64,000 bases of DNA, from NCBI GenBank assembly GCA_026261815.1, contig JAMPIT010000059.1, forward strand, positions 18,834,001-18,898,000, written 5' to 3'. The notes beneath the pieces were generated by a model. That model was not told the origin of the DNA. It saw only the letters and a program-made list of their open reading frames with translations, and made no database searches. Below are positions 27,351 to 39,512 of this stretch, one piece after another; the stretch's first letter is position 1, and the number at the start of each line of letters is the position of its first letter. Origin of the DNA: Monarcha castaneiventris obscurior (Eukaryota; Chordata; Aves; Passeriformes; Monarchidae). The position numbers were made by a program, and so were the translations under genes.

Positions 27351-29145
27351 ACATATGGTTTCTGAGTTAACCTCCTTAGGCGTGTACGGTTAAGGTTATA
27401 AATTTATTCTGCATTAGACTTTCTTTCATTTCTCTCAAATGGAATGCTTAAATTGGTAGACAGGGTTCATGCACTTCATTATTTTAAATTCCAGACTTCC
27501 TGCAGCCCACAGACGAGGCTTTGAGATATAATCTGAATGTTTTGTGTACTCACAGCATGATGGTACAAGTAGATTTGGGGATTTTTGGTTATGTCTGAAT
27601 GTCATCACAGAGAGATGTGACCTTCTTTCTGTGCACTGTCTGTGTCAGGCTGAAGAATACTTTTGCTGTTTTCTTCTATAGATTATGGGGCAGCTACATT
27701 TTCCGTGTCACAGAAGGGCAGCATAATTGATTTAGTCATTGAAGATTGACAGAAGAAATACATTTAAAAATTGTGTCTTGGACAAAAATCTCTCTTTGCT
27801 TATATCTTCAGCTTGCCTTGAGAGTCCCTTCATTATCTCTTGGATTTCCAGCTATCAGAAGTAGAAGGTGCTGCTCCCAGCACAGTCTCTGCTGTGTGAA
27901 TTTTCTGCAGGCAGAAGCAGTCACTAGTAAATCTTGTCCATGCTCAGAGCAAATACCAGCTGTCCTTGCCTGAACCACTCTGAACCAGCTGGATGCAAGC
28001 CAGGTCTGAACTGGAAGCCATGTAGCTGTGTTAGCACGGCACTGAGCCGGAGTGCCACACAAGCCTGAAAGCCCTGTCTCCCAGCAAGGCTTATTAGCTC
28101 AGACTCAGTGCCACGTTAATTGTACCTCAGCATCTTCTGCTCTGCTGCTGGCTTACATTCAGCCAGCCTGGAGTGCAGACAAATCCAGTCATGACTGCCT
28201 GTAAAACGCCAGGTAGTTGCAACCCATGTTTCTTCACACAGCAGTCAACCTTCTTTTCCCTAAACCCTCTTTAAAATTGGACTGCAGATATGTAGTAGAA
28301 GCCTTGTGCTTAGAGGCTTATCCCTCTAAGGAAGTGGCTCTTAAAATGTCTGGAGCCAAGCAGGGAGGATGCTTTGATAAATATAATGTTGATAAATAAC
28401 CCCAGCTGTTTCTTCAAGAACTCTTATCTGTCACTGCCTTTCTTGTTCGACGCTGTAACTGCTTTTCTCTAGTCATTTGGATTCAGGTGAAAAAATGTAC
28501 TCTTGGTGTATATCACTTGAAGAATTAATATTAAAATTCAAACAAACTCCAAAATATATTTAAGCTTCTGTGCATTCCAGAGATATAATTTAAACTATTT
28601 ATGTGCTGTGGAACATACTATGTCATACTGCATTTAATGGTATAACATTTCTTAATTAACTTCTGAGTGGTGGAAGATCTCATAACAGCAATTTTCATGT
28701 ATTGTGTAGTTTATTGTAGCTATAAAATTTATTATTGGCATATTAAAAGAAGGCAGGAAGCCTAACTAATAGCTGCTTTAAGGGGATCTAACTATAGTAT
28801 CCCGAAGATTATTCAAGTAAAAAATGTCTCTTCAGAACTTGAACTGTAATTTGCTTTGAAAACTTTCCTGCACGCTGAGTGAACTCATAATTCCAAATGT
28901 TTGTTTCTGCATTTCAAACAGCATAATTTACTATACTGATGAAGTAGCCACGAGGTAATTTTTGCATTTCAGCAATGGAGAGCTTATTATAATATCCAAA
29001 AGGCACATACTGTGCTGCCATCTGCTTTTTTTTTTTTATTATTAAACTGAATGTGAGATAAAACTTTAGAAAAAAATATGTTATTTAAAATATTTATAAT
29101 CACCGAGCACCTGTGTATGGTAAATATGGATTTATTTTTAGCTTA

Positions 29146-29173
29146 CAAAAATGTTTTTCTCAAAACATTTTTG
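29146..29173. repeat. Perfect 12-bp inverted repeat
   Basis: Arms CAAAAATGTTTT (29146-29157) and AAAACATTTTTG (29162-29173) are perfectly complementary with a 4-base TCTC spacer. Confidence 0.95.
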
Positions 29174-32100
29174 ATAATTATGCTTTATAATCACTTTCTT
29201 AATCCTTAAACACAATGTGCTTTGCTCCTTTTTTGTTTTACAAAAAAATTGGTTTTGGTTTTAATTTGGTTTATGTACCAGAAGCCAGCACATATTGTAG
29301 AGTCGGGGTAAAACAAAAACACACACAAATACACAAACACAAAATCTACCAAATGTCAAGGGGAGAATGAATGAAAGCTTATGAGAGAGAGGAGAAAAAC
29401 TTGTAAAACCTAAGACAGAGTAACACCTTCATTCAGGGGACTTCTGCTAGCAGTAAAGGAAGGATTGAATATTTAAAAATCCGATGACAGGCAAAAAAGC
29501 CAACAAACCTGACTTGTTTCAAATCATGTGTGTGGAAATCAGTCCATCAGAACTTCTCCAGTGAGCAAACATTTTAGTTACCAAACCTTCTAACCACGTC
29601 TAGGATTTTCTTAAGGACATTTTATTTTTATCTGGTGCTTAATGAGTACCTCAAAACCATGTTTTCTCCATTACTCTAAAAGGATAATTTCTACTTTACC
29701 TCCTTTTTTTCTTAGTACACAAAGTTATTTTAAACCTTATGAGAAGACAAACTTATGATTTACTGTAGTGTCAACTCCTTGAACAAAGAATAGTTTTCCT
29801 TTGTCAGATAGTTAGAGACTCAGTGAAAGGTACAGAAAAGTATCTGCTCCCATGAGTTGATTTTCTGACTTACTGCTAGAAAATATACTTTGATTTCATT
29901 CATTTGTGGTTTTTTCTGCCTTTTGTATAAAGGTTCCACAGTAAAAAGAAAAATAATCCCAACATTGATATCTGCACTGCAAAGTGAGGCCAGGACTATC
30001 AGTTTCTGGAAGAGCCTTGGTTTTGCTGCACAGCCAAAAATGGAAATCTGTAAATGAAATGTGCAGTGTGCATGTGTCTTATCATTGTTAAGACACATAA
30101 AGCATTCAAAGATTTACTGCAGAATGTCTGTTGTGTCTATGTAAGACAATAGAATACCATTCCCAACCCTTTACTAGAGACGCATAGAGAATTATATTAA
30201 AAACCTTAAAATTACTTCCAGAATGATAGCAGGTTATTCTTATAGACAGCATAAATTTTTTCAGTTTCTGTTGCAGGTCAGACATTTTCCCATGTTGTGC
30301 TATTTGCATCTCCTGCTGTATAGGATGTCCTAGAACTTCTGCTTAGATCAAACAGGTGAGACTTAGGACTTAAAGGAAACTGTGTGGAAAAGCAAGTGGA
30401 GACAGAGCTATACTCTGGGGCTCCCTGAAAGTGCTAATGGTGTAGGCACCTGAATTGCACCCTTGATGACCAAATGCATGGTAAGTTCTCAGCTGTTAAT
30501 AGGAAAGGTCAAAGTTGATTGTGAACACCGATTTTCAGGAATTTACATAATAACTCTTCCTTCTCCCTCTGCCCTTTTGATCTCTGTTTTCTTTGCAGTA
30601 AGAACTTCACCTTTGACTTATGCCAATATATTTTCTTCCCTTTTATCAAAAGAAAAATGGGTCTATAGGTATAAAACCTAATGAAAACTAGCAGACTGTA
30701 TGCAGGTAATTCGAGAGTCCAGTTTCTGCCTCTGGAAGGGACAGGTTATAGGTTGTATCAACCTGTACCTTAACTCTACATAAGTTTTCAGAAGCTTGTG
30801 TTTTGGTGAAGTTGGTCATCTGGAAGGGCACAAGATATCTACCAACAGCACAAAAAAACCTCCTCAGAGGCTTAACAGTAACTTTACATGTCATAAATTA
30901 TATAGATTTTTGAAATGACAGTTTTTAATTTTGCGGTCTCTTGTAACATCAGGCATGGAAAAGGAGGTGTTGGAATATACAATCTCTAGAGGTGATCATC
31001 ACTATAGCCATCTAGTGATAATTGCTGAAAACTGGTTATCAAGCAGAAAAGGTCATCACAGTGGCATTCCACTTTCCCCACTCTTTCTACCTTTATAATC
31101 TTGCTCATATGGCACTATTTTCTTCAATTTTCTTTCATACTTTGTGCTTTCAGGAAGCTTTGCATTCTTCTCCAAAGTTCATGAAACTATATGATAAAGC
31201 ACCATTTGATGTAGCAAGAACCACACAACACAGCAAACTCTGTCATCCCTTTCAGCTCTGTTCACTCATTAGAAACAAAACCACATTGAAAATTACTCAC
31301 AGTGTAATACTTTCACTTAATGTAAACAAATGAGGAAGTCAGCTTTACTTACAAACTAGTTATACTTTTTACCTATCAGATCCAAAAAAATGCTGAAGAT
31401 CTTCAGCAGTATCATAAAATATTTCTCATTTGAGATTTTAACAAAAGGTAATAAATCAAAAAATGTAAGTGATGCTTTTTCATACAGAAACTCCCTCCAT
31501 GCAGTAGATTATTTTAAATTATCTCAAAGACCTTCTCAGTCCTACAGTTAATTTCAAAAGCTTATAAAAGCAGGATCTGAAAAAAATAATGTGAGGGTTG
31601 AAAAGTTATGTTGTCTTTGCATTTAATGCAAAGATAAGCACAAAAATATTTTATAATCTTGAACAGTTTACTCAGATATGATAGGTCCTTCCCCAATGCT
31701 GAACTGCTTCCTAAAAAATTGAGACTATTGCTTCTACAGAAACAAAATTATAAAATATTTAAGAAATAAGAATGTAAGGAATACTTGCAAAAAACACACC
31801 AAAAACCAAAAAAGGCATCAAATGAAATATTTTGTGAGCTTTCATTACTGAACGCTTCATTATTTACTGTGTGCTTCATGACTGATGTGGATACAGAGCT
31901 GTTGAATCAAATTTGTGATTTTAGAGGAAGAACTGATTAGAAACAATGAGGATGAAATGGCGGTTAATTAGTGAAGAAGCTATTAAGTTGACACATCCAA
32001 GGCTGTCTAAAGAAAGCAGATTTCCTGTTTTTTTAGATAATTCTGAAAGTATTAGGTCCCTAAAAGATTTGACCCTCACTATATATGCTACAGAACTAGC

Positions 32101-34139
32101 ATATTTCCTCTGAATTACAGTATCCAAGGGAAAGCAGGCAGGTTTGGAAAACTCATGAGATCCTTGAAGACTGAAGAGCTCTAGAGCAGACTATCCAGCA
32201 CCTTATTCACAATCGAGAAACCATCCAGATCCATGATGGGAGACCCTAATGAGCGAATAACCTTAGTAATTCTTCCAAGCATCCTCCATAATTCCTCATC
32301 ACTTAAAAATGAACTGAAGAAATGAGGAAAGAATTGTTAAAATTTTTGAAAGTGAAAGGTGGTAAAACAAGTATCCTAGATGCTGCTATTTAAGGCCATG
32401 AATCTAGATATAGAATCCATGAACAGAGTTCCAGCTATAATTCAGGAATTTCCTGAATCAGACATTTAGAACTTCAGAGGCTATAACTGGAAGGTATTCC
32501 TATTGATTATTATTTTTTATATACTTTTTCCTGAATGTTTACTTTTGTCCACTCTTATAGAAAGAACGCTGGGCTAAATGGTTCTTTGTTCTGATCCAGT
32601 ACAACAGGTTTTACTAAGCAGGTGGACTTTCAAGAATCAGATCTTTAAACAGTAAGGACTTCTCAACCTTAATTTTAACAACACAGTCATTTTGTCGTAG
32701 CATTGTTTGCATTCTGCTGAAATCTACAGGAAAGAAATTGCTTTACTGTTGTCTCCCACTTGGAATGCTAATAAATGATACATTTGGCATTGAGTGCTCT
32801 CTCAATCTCAGTGACTGGTGGTAAAATAAGAGTTGGCCTGCAATCAGGAAGATATTTTTAGTTAAAAGAACTGCAGCATGAAGTGTGATGTTTCAGTGCT
32901 AAAGTGTCAGAAGCAAATCCTTATTAATTCTGACCTCTCTACATTATGCATCTTTCTGATCAACTCTCTGATAGTGCTGCTGTGTCAGACAATGGAGCTT
33001 GGGATTCACAGTAAATAGACCTGCCAGAGCAGGTTTCCATCATGATTGGATCAGAGCCTGGAAGTCATTCTACAGTTTCGTCACCATGAAATTCTTCTCA
33101 GTCTGCTCAGCCTTGCAAAAGGAAGTTAAACATATCCTGCTATGCAGCAATATTACAGTTTTACTTGTTGCTTAATGTTTTCAGTGATGCTTTCTTCATC
33201 ATCCTCTGGGCACAAACACTTTAGTATTTTAAACCATCTGTTAAATTAACATACTTTTTAAGAAAAATATGCTTTCATAGCCTCCGTTCAGCTTCTTTTC
33301 AAAAGCGCACATTTGCAAGTTGTGTAGTGTCTATGGTGGCTGCTCTGAAAACCCCACCAATTAAGATTTGTGAATATTGAACAATTTGGTTATTATGATT
33401 CTGTAGATATGAAATTAAGATTACATTCTTAAAACAAAAGTGATGCCACTTTTTCTTTCAGCTTCAGAGAAATTTCATATTCAAACTTAAGGACCATTTT
33501 GCATTTAAAAGACATTATGTGCAGGTTATTCATAATGCCATCCCTCTCAAAAAACCCAGTCTGAATGAATTCATTTGGTCTCCAAGACAGCAGCCATGGC
33601 TTTCTTATGCCAAACAAAGGTTCTAATTAAAGTCATCTAGGTATCTGCAGGCATCATTGCTGATCTGTGGTCTTTTGTGTCTGATCTACCTGAAAAATGT
33701 CTGTGTTCCATGAAGAAAGGGAAGGTATGTCCATGGTGTGAAAGTAAGTGAACAGATTAAAGTGAAAATAATTTTTTCAAAATAATTTAATAAGGTGATA
33801 GTGATTTTTTTGACCCCTTCATACTTCTGTTGATAATGTGAAAATGGGTCCTTCACACTCCTGTCTATCAGTTACTGTTCTTTTGTATAGTGCTGAATGA
33901 CCATTACATTTTATTTTCTATGAGTTTTCCTTAGGGTTTTGAGGGAACCTCTGTTCCCTTGCTTAGGTTCTTCTGAAGAAGATCCAGTGTAAACATCTGG
34001 AGTGTGTACCCAGAATGTTTCCACTGTTTCCTTCCTCGAAAGCAGCAGGAACTTGACGTTGTAATTTTTTGGGGGGTATTTTTGATTGTTTTGTGGAACT
34101 TTGTAGAGAATGCTTATAGGGTTTGGTGGTGGTTTTGAT

Positions 34140-34320
34140 TCTTTTTGGGTGAGAGTTGGGTTTTTTTTTTTGGCAGGGGGACGTGGGTGGGTGGTTGGTT
34201 GGTTGGTTGGTTGGTTGGTTAGTTGGTTTCTTTTGTTGGGGGATTCTTTTGTTTTGTTGGAGTTTTTTGGTTGGTGTTGGTTTTGGGTTTGGTTTGGTTT
34301 AGTTTTCTTTTGTTTTTTAG
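34140..34320 (+). repeat. G/T-rich tract with (GGTT)7 microsatellite
   Basis: The top strand is almost entirely G and T. It contains GGG, GGGGG, GGG and GGG runs at about 34158-34192, then seven GGTT units at 34193-34220, followed by irregular TTGG/TTTTG blocks. The G runs could form a quadruplex on this strand. Confidence 0.92.
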
Positions 34321-35498
34321 CATATTTTGATTGCCTGACAATATTATTTGAATTTACTGCTTTCACACCTTACATGGATTGGCAAAGAAGTGTGATGGTT
34401 AGTTTTATCTGGCTTTTTGGGGTCTTTCTTGCTCTGCCTTATCCTGTTATTCTGCAGTTAAGTTCATTGTAGAGAAAGATAGTTTTTCTGCTGTGACACT
34501 GTGATATTTTGTTTGGACTGTGCAGGCACTCAAGAAGATAATTCAGTGGAGTATGCTGGATAGGCAATGCAGCTTGCTGTAGTTTACAATCTTAAGTGTT
34601 CTCACTCATTCTTGGTCATAGAAGTCCTGAATCGTGAGTATCAGTTTTATCTCCTTTGAGTAATGCGTTCTGTGCTGTGACTCTCAGCTTAGACCAATGT
34701 GTTAAGAGTATAGAGATTAGGGAAAATGAATCCACTTTCTCCAGCTGGTCCTAAGGAATCAGAGGGGCTGGGTGCTGCTGGGCTTAATTTCTGATTAAAA
34801 CCAGTTCAGAAGTATAAGTCTGGTTGTGTTCAGTAAGACACCAGATGCATAAATAGTGTGGGCTACACTCTAAGTCTGGTCTCATTCGCAATGTGAGACT
34901 CACAAATAGTGAGTTTTAACCGATTAAACACTAAAAGTCTGGACAAATTCAAAAGGAACTTTCAGGAGCACAGGTTCACCAATAGTGCAGCTTATTGGAG
35001 CAACAGGTTATAGATTCTTTCAGATTGCTGGTGATAAATTTACTGCACATGCAAAATATAAGTGTATAGCACTGTGAACAAGAGTTCCTGGGTATACTCC
35101 AACGCAGCTGGTTGTGCAAATCTTATCACAGAGGTGTCCCCACTTTGGGGAGGAAAGAGGAGCAAGCGCCGTCAACTTGCATGCAAGGTCATCATAGTCC
35201 CTCTACCACTGAGGATTTCAAATGTCAGTTTAGACTTCTGGGATAAGTGGAAGTGAGAGTGTAGTCAAATAATCTATATACTTCCATCATAAATGGAGGG
35301 AGGAGGCAATTTATGTGTGAATGGAGGACATCAAGGTTTACAAAGAAATATTGCTGAGACTGTGGGTCTTGCACAAGGACGGAATGGAACTGGGACACAT
35401 TAATGTCTCCCTCTTCCACCTGGCTGATTGCAGTAAAACGGGCTGTCTGGCTTCTGCCTGCCAACCTGCCACCACCTCAGCAGGCCATCATGTCCACA

Positions 35499-35570
35499 GA
35501 AATCCCACCATACCCATGGAAATCCCATCACTGTATATCTCATGAAAATCCCTTTACCATGTATCTTATG
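35499..35570 (+). repeat. Three imperfect tandem units (GAAATCCC...CATG)
   Basis: Units at 35499-35518, 35519-35544 and 35545-35570 each start with (G/A)AAATCCC and end with CATG or TATG. Unit lengths are 20, 26 and 26 bases. They lie in a locally GC-richer stretch whose origin I do not recognise. Confidence 0.65.
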
Positions 35571-37749
35571 ACATATATCATGGCTGCAGGCCTCATTCCC
35601 ACACAAGGTCATAGAGCCCATTTAGAGACGTCTGGAAGATAGCTATTTACCAGTCCCAAAATGTACAACTTATTTGGACAACTGATTTTTGAAAAGACAA
35701 AAAGGGGGAGAAACTACATATGGAAGTCAGCAGCCAAGCTCTTGGAGTAGAGGAAGGAAGAGGAGAAAATTCTGAATAAATTGATTAATTCCTTTTTTTT
35801 CACATGAATACAACATTTGAAGGCAACTTCAAGGCATAATGATTATCATGATTCTGGATGCCGTAAAATCATTTCAGACTGGGGAGATGAAGGACGCAGT
35901 ACAGTTCAGGATGTGGTGGTAATTTGGCACAGCTGATAATTTCCTGGGGCATAGGCAGGGTTGTGAGCTTTCATTTTTATTCACATATCTAGAAGAGTAC
36001 AATAAACAGACAGTTCAAAATAATATCCTGTATAAGCCATACAGAAAAATTCACTGTTTACTCCTGTGAATGTGTCTAAGCACGAAATTCCATTAAAAAT
36101 GGACAAGAAAATACTAGAGTTAATTTCTGTTTCTGAAGGGTCCCTTTCCTTTTTGTGCTTGCTTACTTGTTTCTTTTTTGAGGCAAAATAGTGGATTCTA
36201 TTAGTTGATGCTTTTAACTGCTCTCCACTCACCCCCCTCCAGTGAGGCCATGCATTTCCATCCAGGAGGGCTTTGCCTCTTTATTACTTGCTCTGATATG
36301 AGCAGCAGCCCATGGAATGGACTACAGTGAACCATATAACATCATTACTATTAATGGGCTCAGAAAGCACAGTCCATGAAAATACACTAGTTCAAACCTG
36401 AAAGAAAAAAAGGAGAGGCTTTACCTCATCTCATTTAAATGATGAATGAAAATGCTGAACCATTTCTACAAGACAGATGAACACTCTGAACTGAGGAAGG
36501 TTGTTCAGGCAGACTGCATGTGTGAAACCTATGGTTATGAAAGATGACTGCAGTATCTTTCTGTATCAGTATTAATGATGCTTATAATGCATTCCTGAAT
36601 ATACACATCTGCTTACAGATATAGATAGATTTGAAGGCATGTCATGCCTTGCGGCTTTTTTCTTTAACTAATAGATTAGTGCAAAAGGCTGCCATAGTTC
36701 AGCTTCGTAACTTCACTAATGTAAGTTGAAAAAGTTTGGTTATCATTTGACAAATATCCCTGTCTACATCAAATCCTCTGAACCATGTAAATTTTTATCT
36801 AGAGATGTGCCAAAGTACTTGAGAATAATTTGGGCAGCTGGTGAACTGTTACCCACTAGTTCACAGGCAGAACTTTCACCTCTTCCTTTCTTTCCACTTT
36901 GGTGAATTTGGCTAGAAAAATTGTTAGCACAGTGGGGGAGGCTTGGCTTCACTAAAATATTTTATTTATGTTTTAACATGCTTTTGTACTCTGATCACGT
37001 GTACTTACATGGTATGCCATGGAACTGCTGAGATGGTAATTCCAAGAATATACAATGTTACTTTTAGCTCATTAAACTGGTGATGAACTGATCTATACCA
37101 GCCATGCTTTAGTGTTCTCTTGGTAGACCAGTCTAGGGTGACTTTTTGGATTGTAGACCTTCCTGACTAGCAGAAACACTATGAAAAGATGGAAGCTTGG
37201 GAAGCAAACACAAGATATGCAATGAAAAATTTCCCATTCCTTGTCCTACTGGCATTCCCCGACCTTGACCCAAAAGAAGTATTGCAGTTATCAATGAAAT
37301 GGAAACTATGTTCAATAGTTGCTCATGGGGGAAAGAAGGGTTTCAGGCAGCAAAATTTGCATAGTGAACACTAAATTCACAATGCTCTCAACTCTGAGCC
37401 TCAAACTTTCTGCCTAATAGTGCTGCAACTTCTTGTGTAGCAGGTACTGGAGTACTGTTTTTAAGCATATAATTTTATTAGAATTGCCTTTTAACATACA
37501 GTTGTTTTGTTGGATACTGCTTGATGAAGATTTTATACATGCAAGTATTTATAGTAAATAGACCAATGAAAATTGTCTTCTCTCCAATTAGTTCTTATCA
37601 GGCTAGAATAGTTACATTCCGATTAGGATTTCCAATTGAGTTACAACATATTTAAATGGAGGGAAAGAAGCAAGAACATATGTTCTAATTGTCAGTGATT
37701 TGGGCTTGAAATAATTTGAGGTAAATTCTGATAGACATATCTTGTGGAA

Positions 37750-38330
37750 ACAATTTTTGAACTGTCATATCAGCTTCAAACAATTAGCATTAAATTGAAG
37801 AATATTTATTAAATATATTTCAAAATAGCCTATAAATTCAGAAGGGAGTTGCATGAAGAAATATCTAGAGTAAATGATGATGGTACTGTCCACCTCTTCG
37901 GCAAAATATGTCAGCCTCAAACAAACAGATAAAATTATCCAGCCTGAGAACAGATTGAGAGTAATTCTTCATGGATGGCAAACAGAGGCAGCAGAGATTC
38001 TTCCAAGAATAAAATTATATTGTGACTGCATAGGTGGAGCTGCTGCATATGATGGGATTCTTTACAAGGGCACTACTTCAAAATTTTATATACCACAAAA
38101 TATCACTTTTCTGAAAAAAATGCTAAGTATAGACAGTAGTGACTGTCTATATATCAAGAGAAGCCTGTAATATTTTATGATGTCCAGGCATGAATAGTGG
38201 AAACAAATTTTAGGTCTCTATGCAGAATCTGATGTACCCAAAAGGTAAAATGTAGAGCAAGCAAAGTCCATTACTTCCCCACTAAACTGGGGCCAAATGT
38301 CTCACAAAATTAATTCATTTAGGAGAAAGT
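37750..38330 (+). pseudogene. Decayed Ty3/gypsy-type pol fragment (RNase H end, integrase zinc finger)
   Basis: This is a broken retrotransposon polymerase gene on the plus strand. At 37771-37800 the translation QLQTISIKLK resembles the last part of a Ty3/gypsy RNase H domain, followed near 37828-37860 by AYKFRRELHEE, the link after that domain. The longest open frame, 37874-38170 (98 codons), carries VILHGW (37961-37978), DGILYKG (38051-38071) and IPQN (38090-38101), the run of motifs leading into a gypsy integrase. The frame stops at 38168. In the next frame PGMNS (38184-38198) follows, then a third frame has a Cys codon at 38221 and a TGA where the second Cys of the HHCC zinc finger should be (38230-38232). 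PLLPH (38268-38282) marks the approach to the catalytic core. Stops, frameshifts and lost zinc ligands show it is dead. No reverse transcriptase, catalytic core, gag or LTR was recognised around it. Which gypsy lineage it belongs to is not known. Confidence 0.78.
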
Positions 38331-38684
38331 GTTACCCATTAAGACAATAGAAATAGTCCCAAACTGTAAAAATAAACACGTGAAAATTAATAGTCATAAT
38401 TAAAAATACATAACACACATTAGAGAAAAAAATTATCCTGAAATATCAAGTGAAATAGATAACAGCTAAAAGCTCACTGTTTAGGAAGAATTCATTCCAA
38501 TAAATCTCTTAGCTATGTCATTGAAATATTTCCTGTTAACTTCTTAAAATATGCAGACAAACAAATTTTAAAAAATATTACATATACATGAAAACACATT
38601 AAAAGTTAGTTAATTTAATGAGAAATTTTTATGCAACAGAATATTTTAGTCAGCTTTCTCAAATTTGCCATGTTTTCTTGCAAT
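38331..38684. other. Very AT-rich, nothing recognised
   Basis: This is where the integrase catalytic core should continue, but I could not follow any of its motifs. The stretch is strongly A/T-rich with many stops in all frames. Confidence 0.5.
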
Positions 38685-38910
38685 CTTGTATGAATGTTAG
38701 GGCTAGAACAAACAAATGCCTGTCTAGTCTAAATTATATAATTGGAAATTCTTTAATCACATCCCATCATTTGTGGTCATGCAAGTTTATAAATTTATCT
38801 AGTCTTAACTTAAAAATGTAAAATGATGGCAAAGTCACAATATTCCATTATTTAGTTAACTATAAAAATGTTAAGTGTTTCTGATTCATTTTTGCTATTA
38901 TATTCTGGCT
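38685..38910 (-). mobile_element. Very old CR1-like LINE 3' end, minus strand
   Basis: The plus strand contains weak but ordered similarity to the reverse complement of CR1 3' ends. In order these are GGGCTAGAACAAACAAATGC, TGTCTAGTCT, then AAAATGATGGCAAAGTCACAATATTCCATTATTTAG and finally GTTAAGTGTTTCTGATTC, corresponding to the 3' tail and the last ORF2 region. Divergence is much higher than in the other CR1 copies in the window, which suggests an ancient amniote-age insertion. It lies close to the decayed gypsy pol fragment, which is also old. Confidence 0.5.
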
Positions 38911-39214
38911 AAACAGATGGAAGGTCCCTCTAATTTTTTTTTTTGTCTGTTCCTTGTATCAGTGTTTACAGACCATGATCGGTATGTACATTAACCTTTC
39001 ATGGATTTGATAAGATAAATAGCTTTATCTTCTTGTATCTCTCACTCTGTGATGGCAATGTTTGAATACAAAATGTAATTGGCAGCTAAAATATTGTTGA
39101 TTGGAGGCAGCCTCAAAACTTTTTTGCCAGACACTGCTGAGAATGTTAGTTCTGTAAGACATAAGAAAAAGCTCATAGAGTTCTTGAATCTTTGACTGAT
39201 CAATTTCTAATGAT
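38911..39214. other. No feature seen
   Basis: AT-rich sequence between an old and a younger CR1. No exon, repeat or motif recognised. Confidence 0.5.
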
Positions 39215-39512
39215 ATTTTTTTCTATGACTCACATATGCATCCTCATCTGAAAATTTGCAGATGACCCCGAGCTGAGCGGTGCAGCTGATACACCTGAAG
39301 GATGGGATGCCATCCACAGGGACCTGGACAGGCTCAAGAAGTGGGCACACGTGGACCTCATGAGGTTCAACAAGGCCAACTGCAAGGTGCTGCCCCTGGG
39401 TCAGGGCAAACCCTGCTATCAACACAGGCTGGGGGATGAAAAGGTTGAGACCAATCCTGCCAAGAAGGACTTGGGGGTGCTGGTGGATGAGGCTGGACAC
39501 AACCCATCAATG
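39215..39512 (+). mobile_element. CR1 LINE, 5' piece of a split copy
   Basis: Plus-strand CR1, 5'-truncated at about 39215-39235. From 39258 it is almost identical to the CR1 at 9050-9260. The reading frame from 39351 ([27 protein letters not shown]...KKDLGVLVD) is the CR1 ORF2 C-terminal region and is open until the interrupting LTR begins at about 39513. The same element resumes at 40606. Confidence 0.92.

Larger units (their letters stand above)
27351..37749. other. AT-rich non-coding DNA, no gene seen
   Basis: About 10.4 kb without a supported gene. Items noted are a 28-bp palindrome at 29146-29173, an A/C-rich stretch near 29308-29345, the G/T-rich tract with (GGTT)7 at 34140-34320, and a triplicated 20-26 bp motif at 35499-35570. 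The 151-codon minus frame at 33911-34366 is antisense to the G/T tract and rich in K, N, P, Q and T for that reason alone. Parts may be old repeats I cannot recognise. Confidence 0.55.

Noticed and set aside
33000..33130. A further CR1 tail around the words CCTGCCAGAGCAGG and CAGAGCCTGGAAG
   Set aside because: Only short words resemble CR1 and their order and spacing do not hold up.
33911..34366. 151-codon open frame on the minus strand
   Set aside because: It lies antisense to the G/T-rich tract, which cannot easily encode stops on that strand. The product is a low-complexity K/N/P/Q/T string.
37189..37374. Upstream gag or reverse transcriptase of the gypsy element
   Set aside because: The 61-codon frame has some charged and aromatic spacing reminiscent of retrotransposon proteins, but no diagnostic motif. 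It lies too close to the RNase H remnant for an intervening reverse transcriptase.
38113..38156. 10-bp inverted repeat TATAGACAGT/ACTGTCTATA as a separate structure
   Set aside because: It falls inside the decayed integrase fragment. It is short and most simply explained by mutation of that coding remnant.
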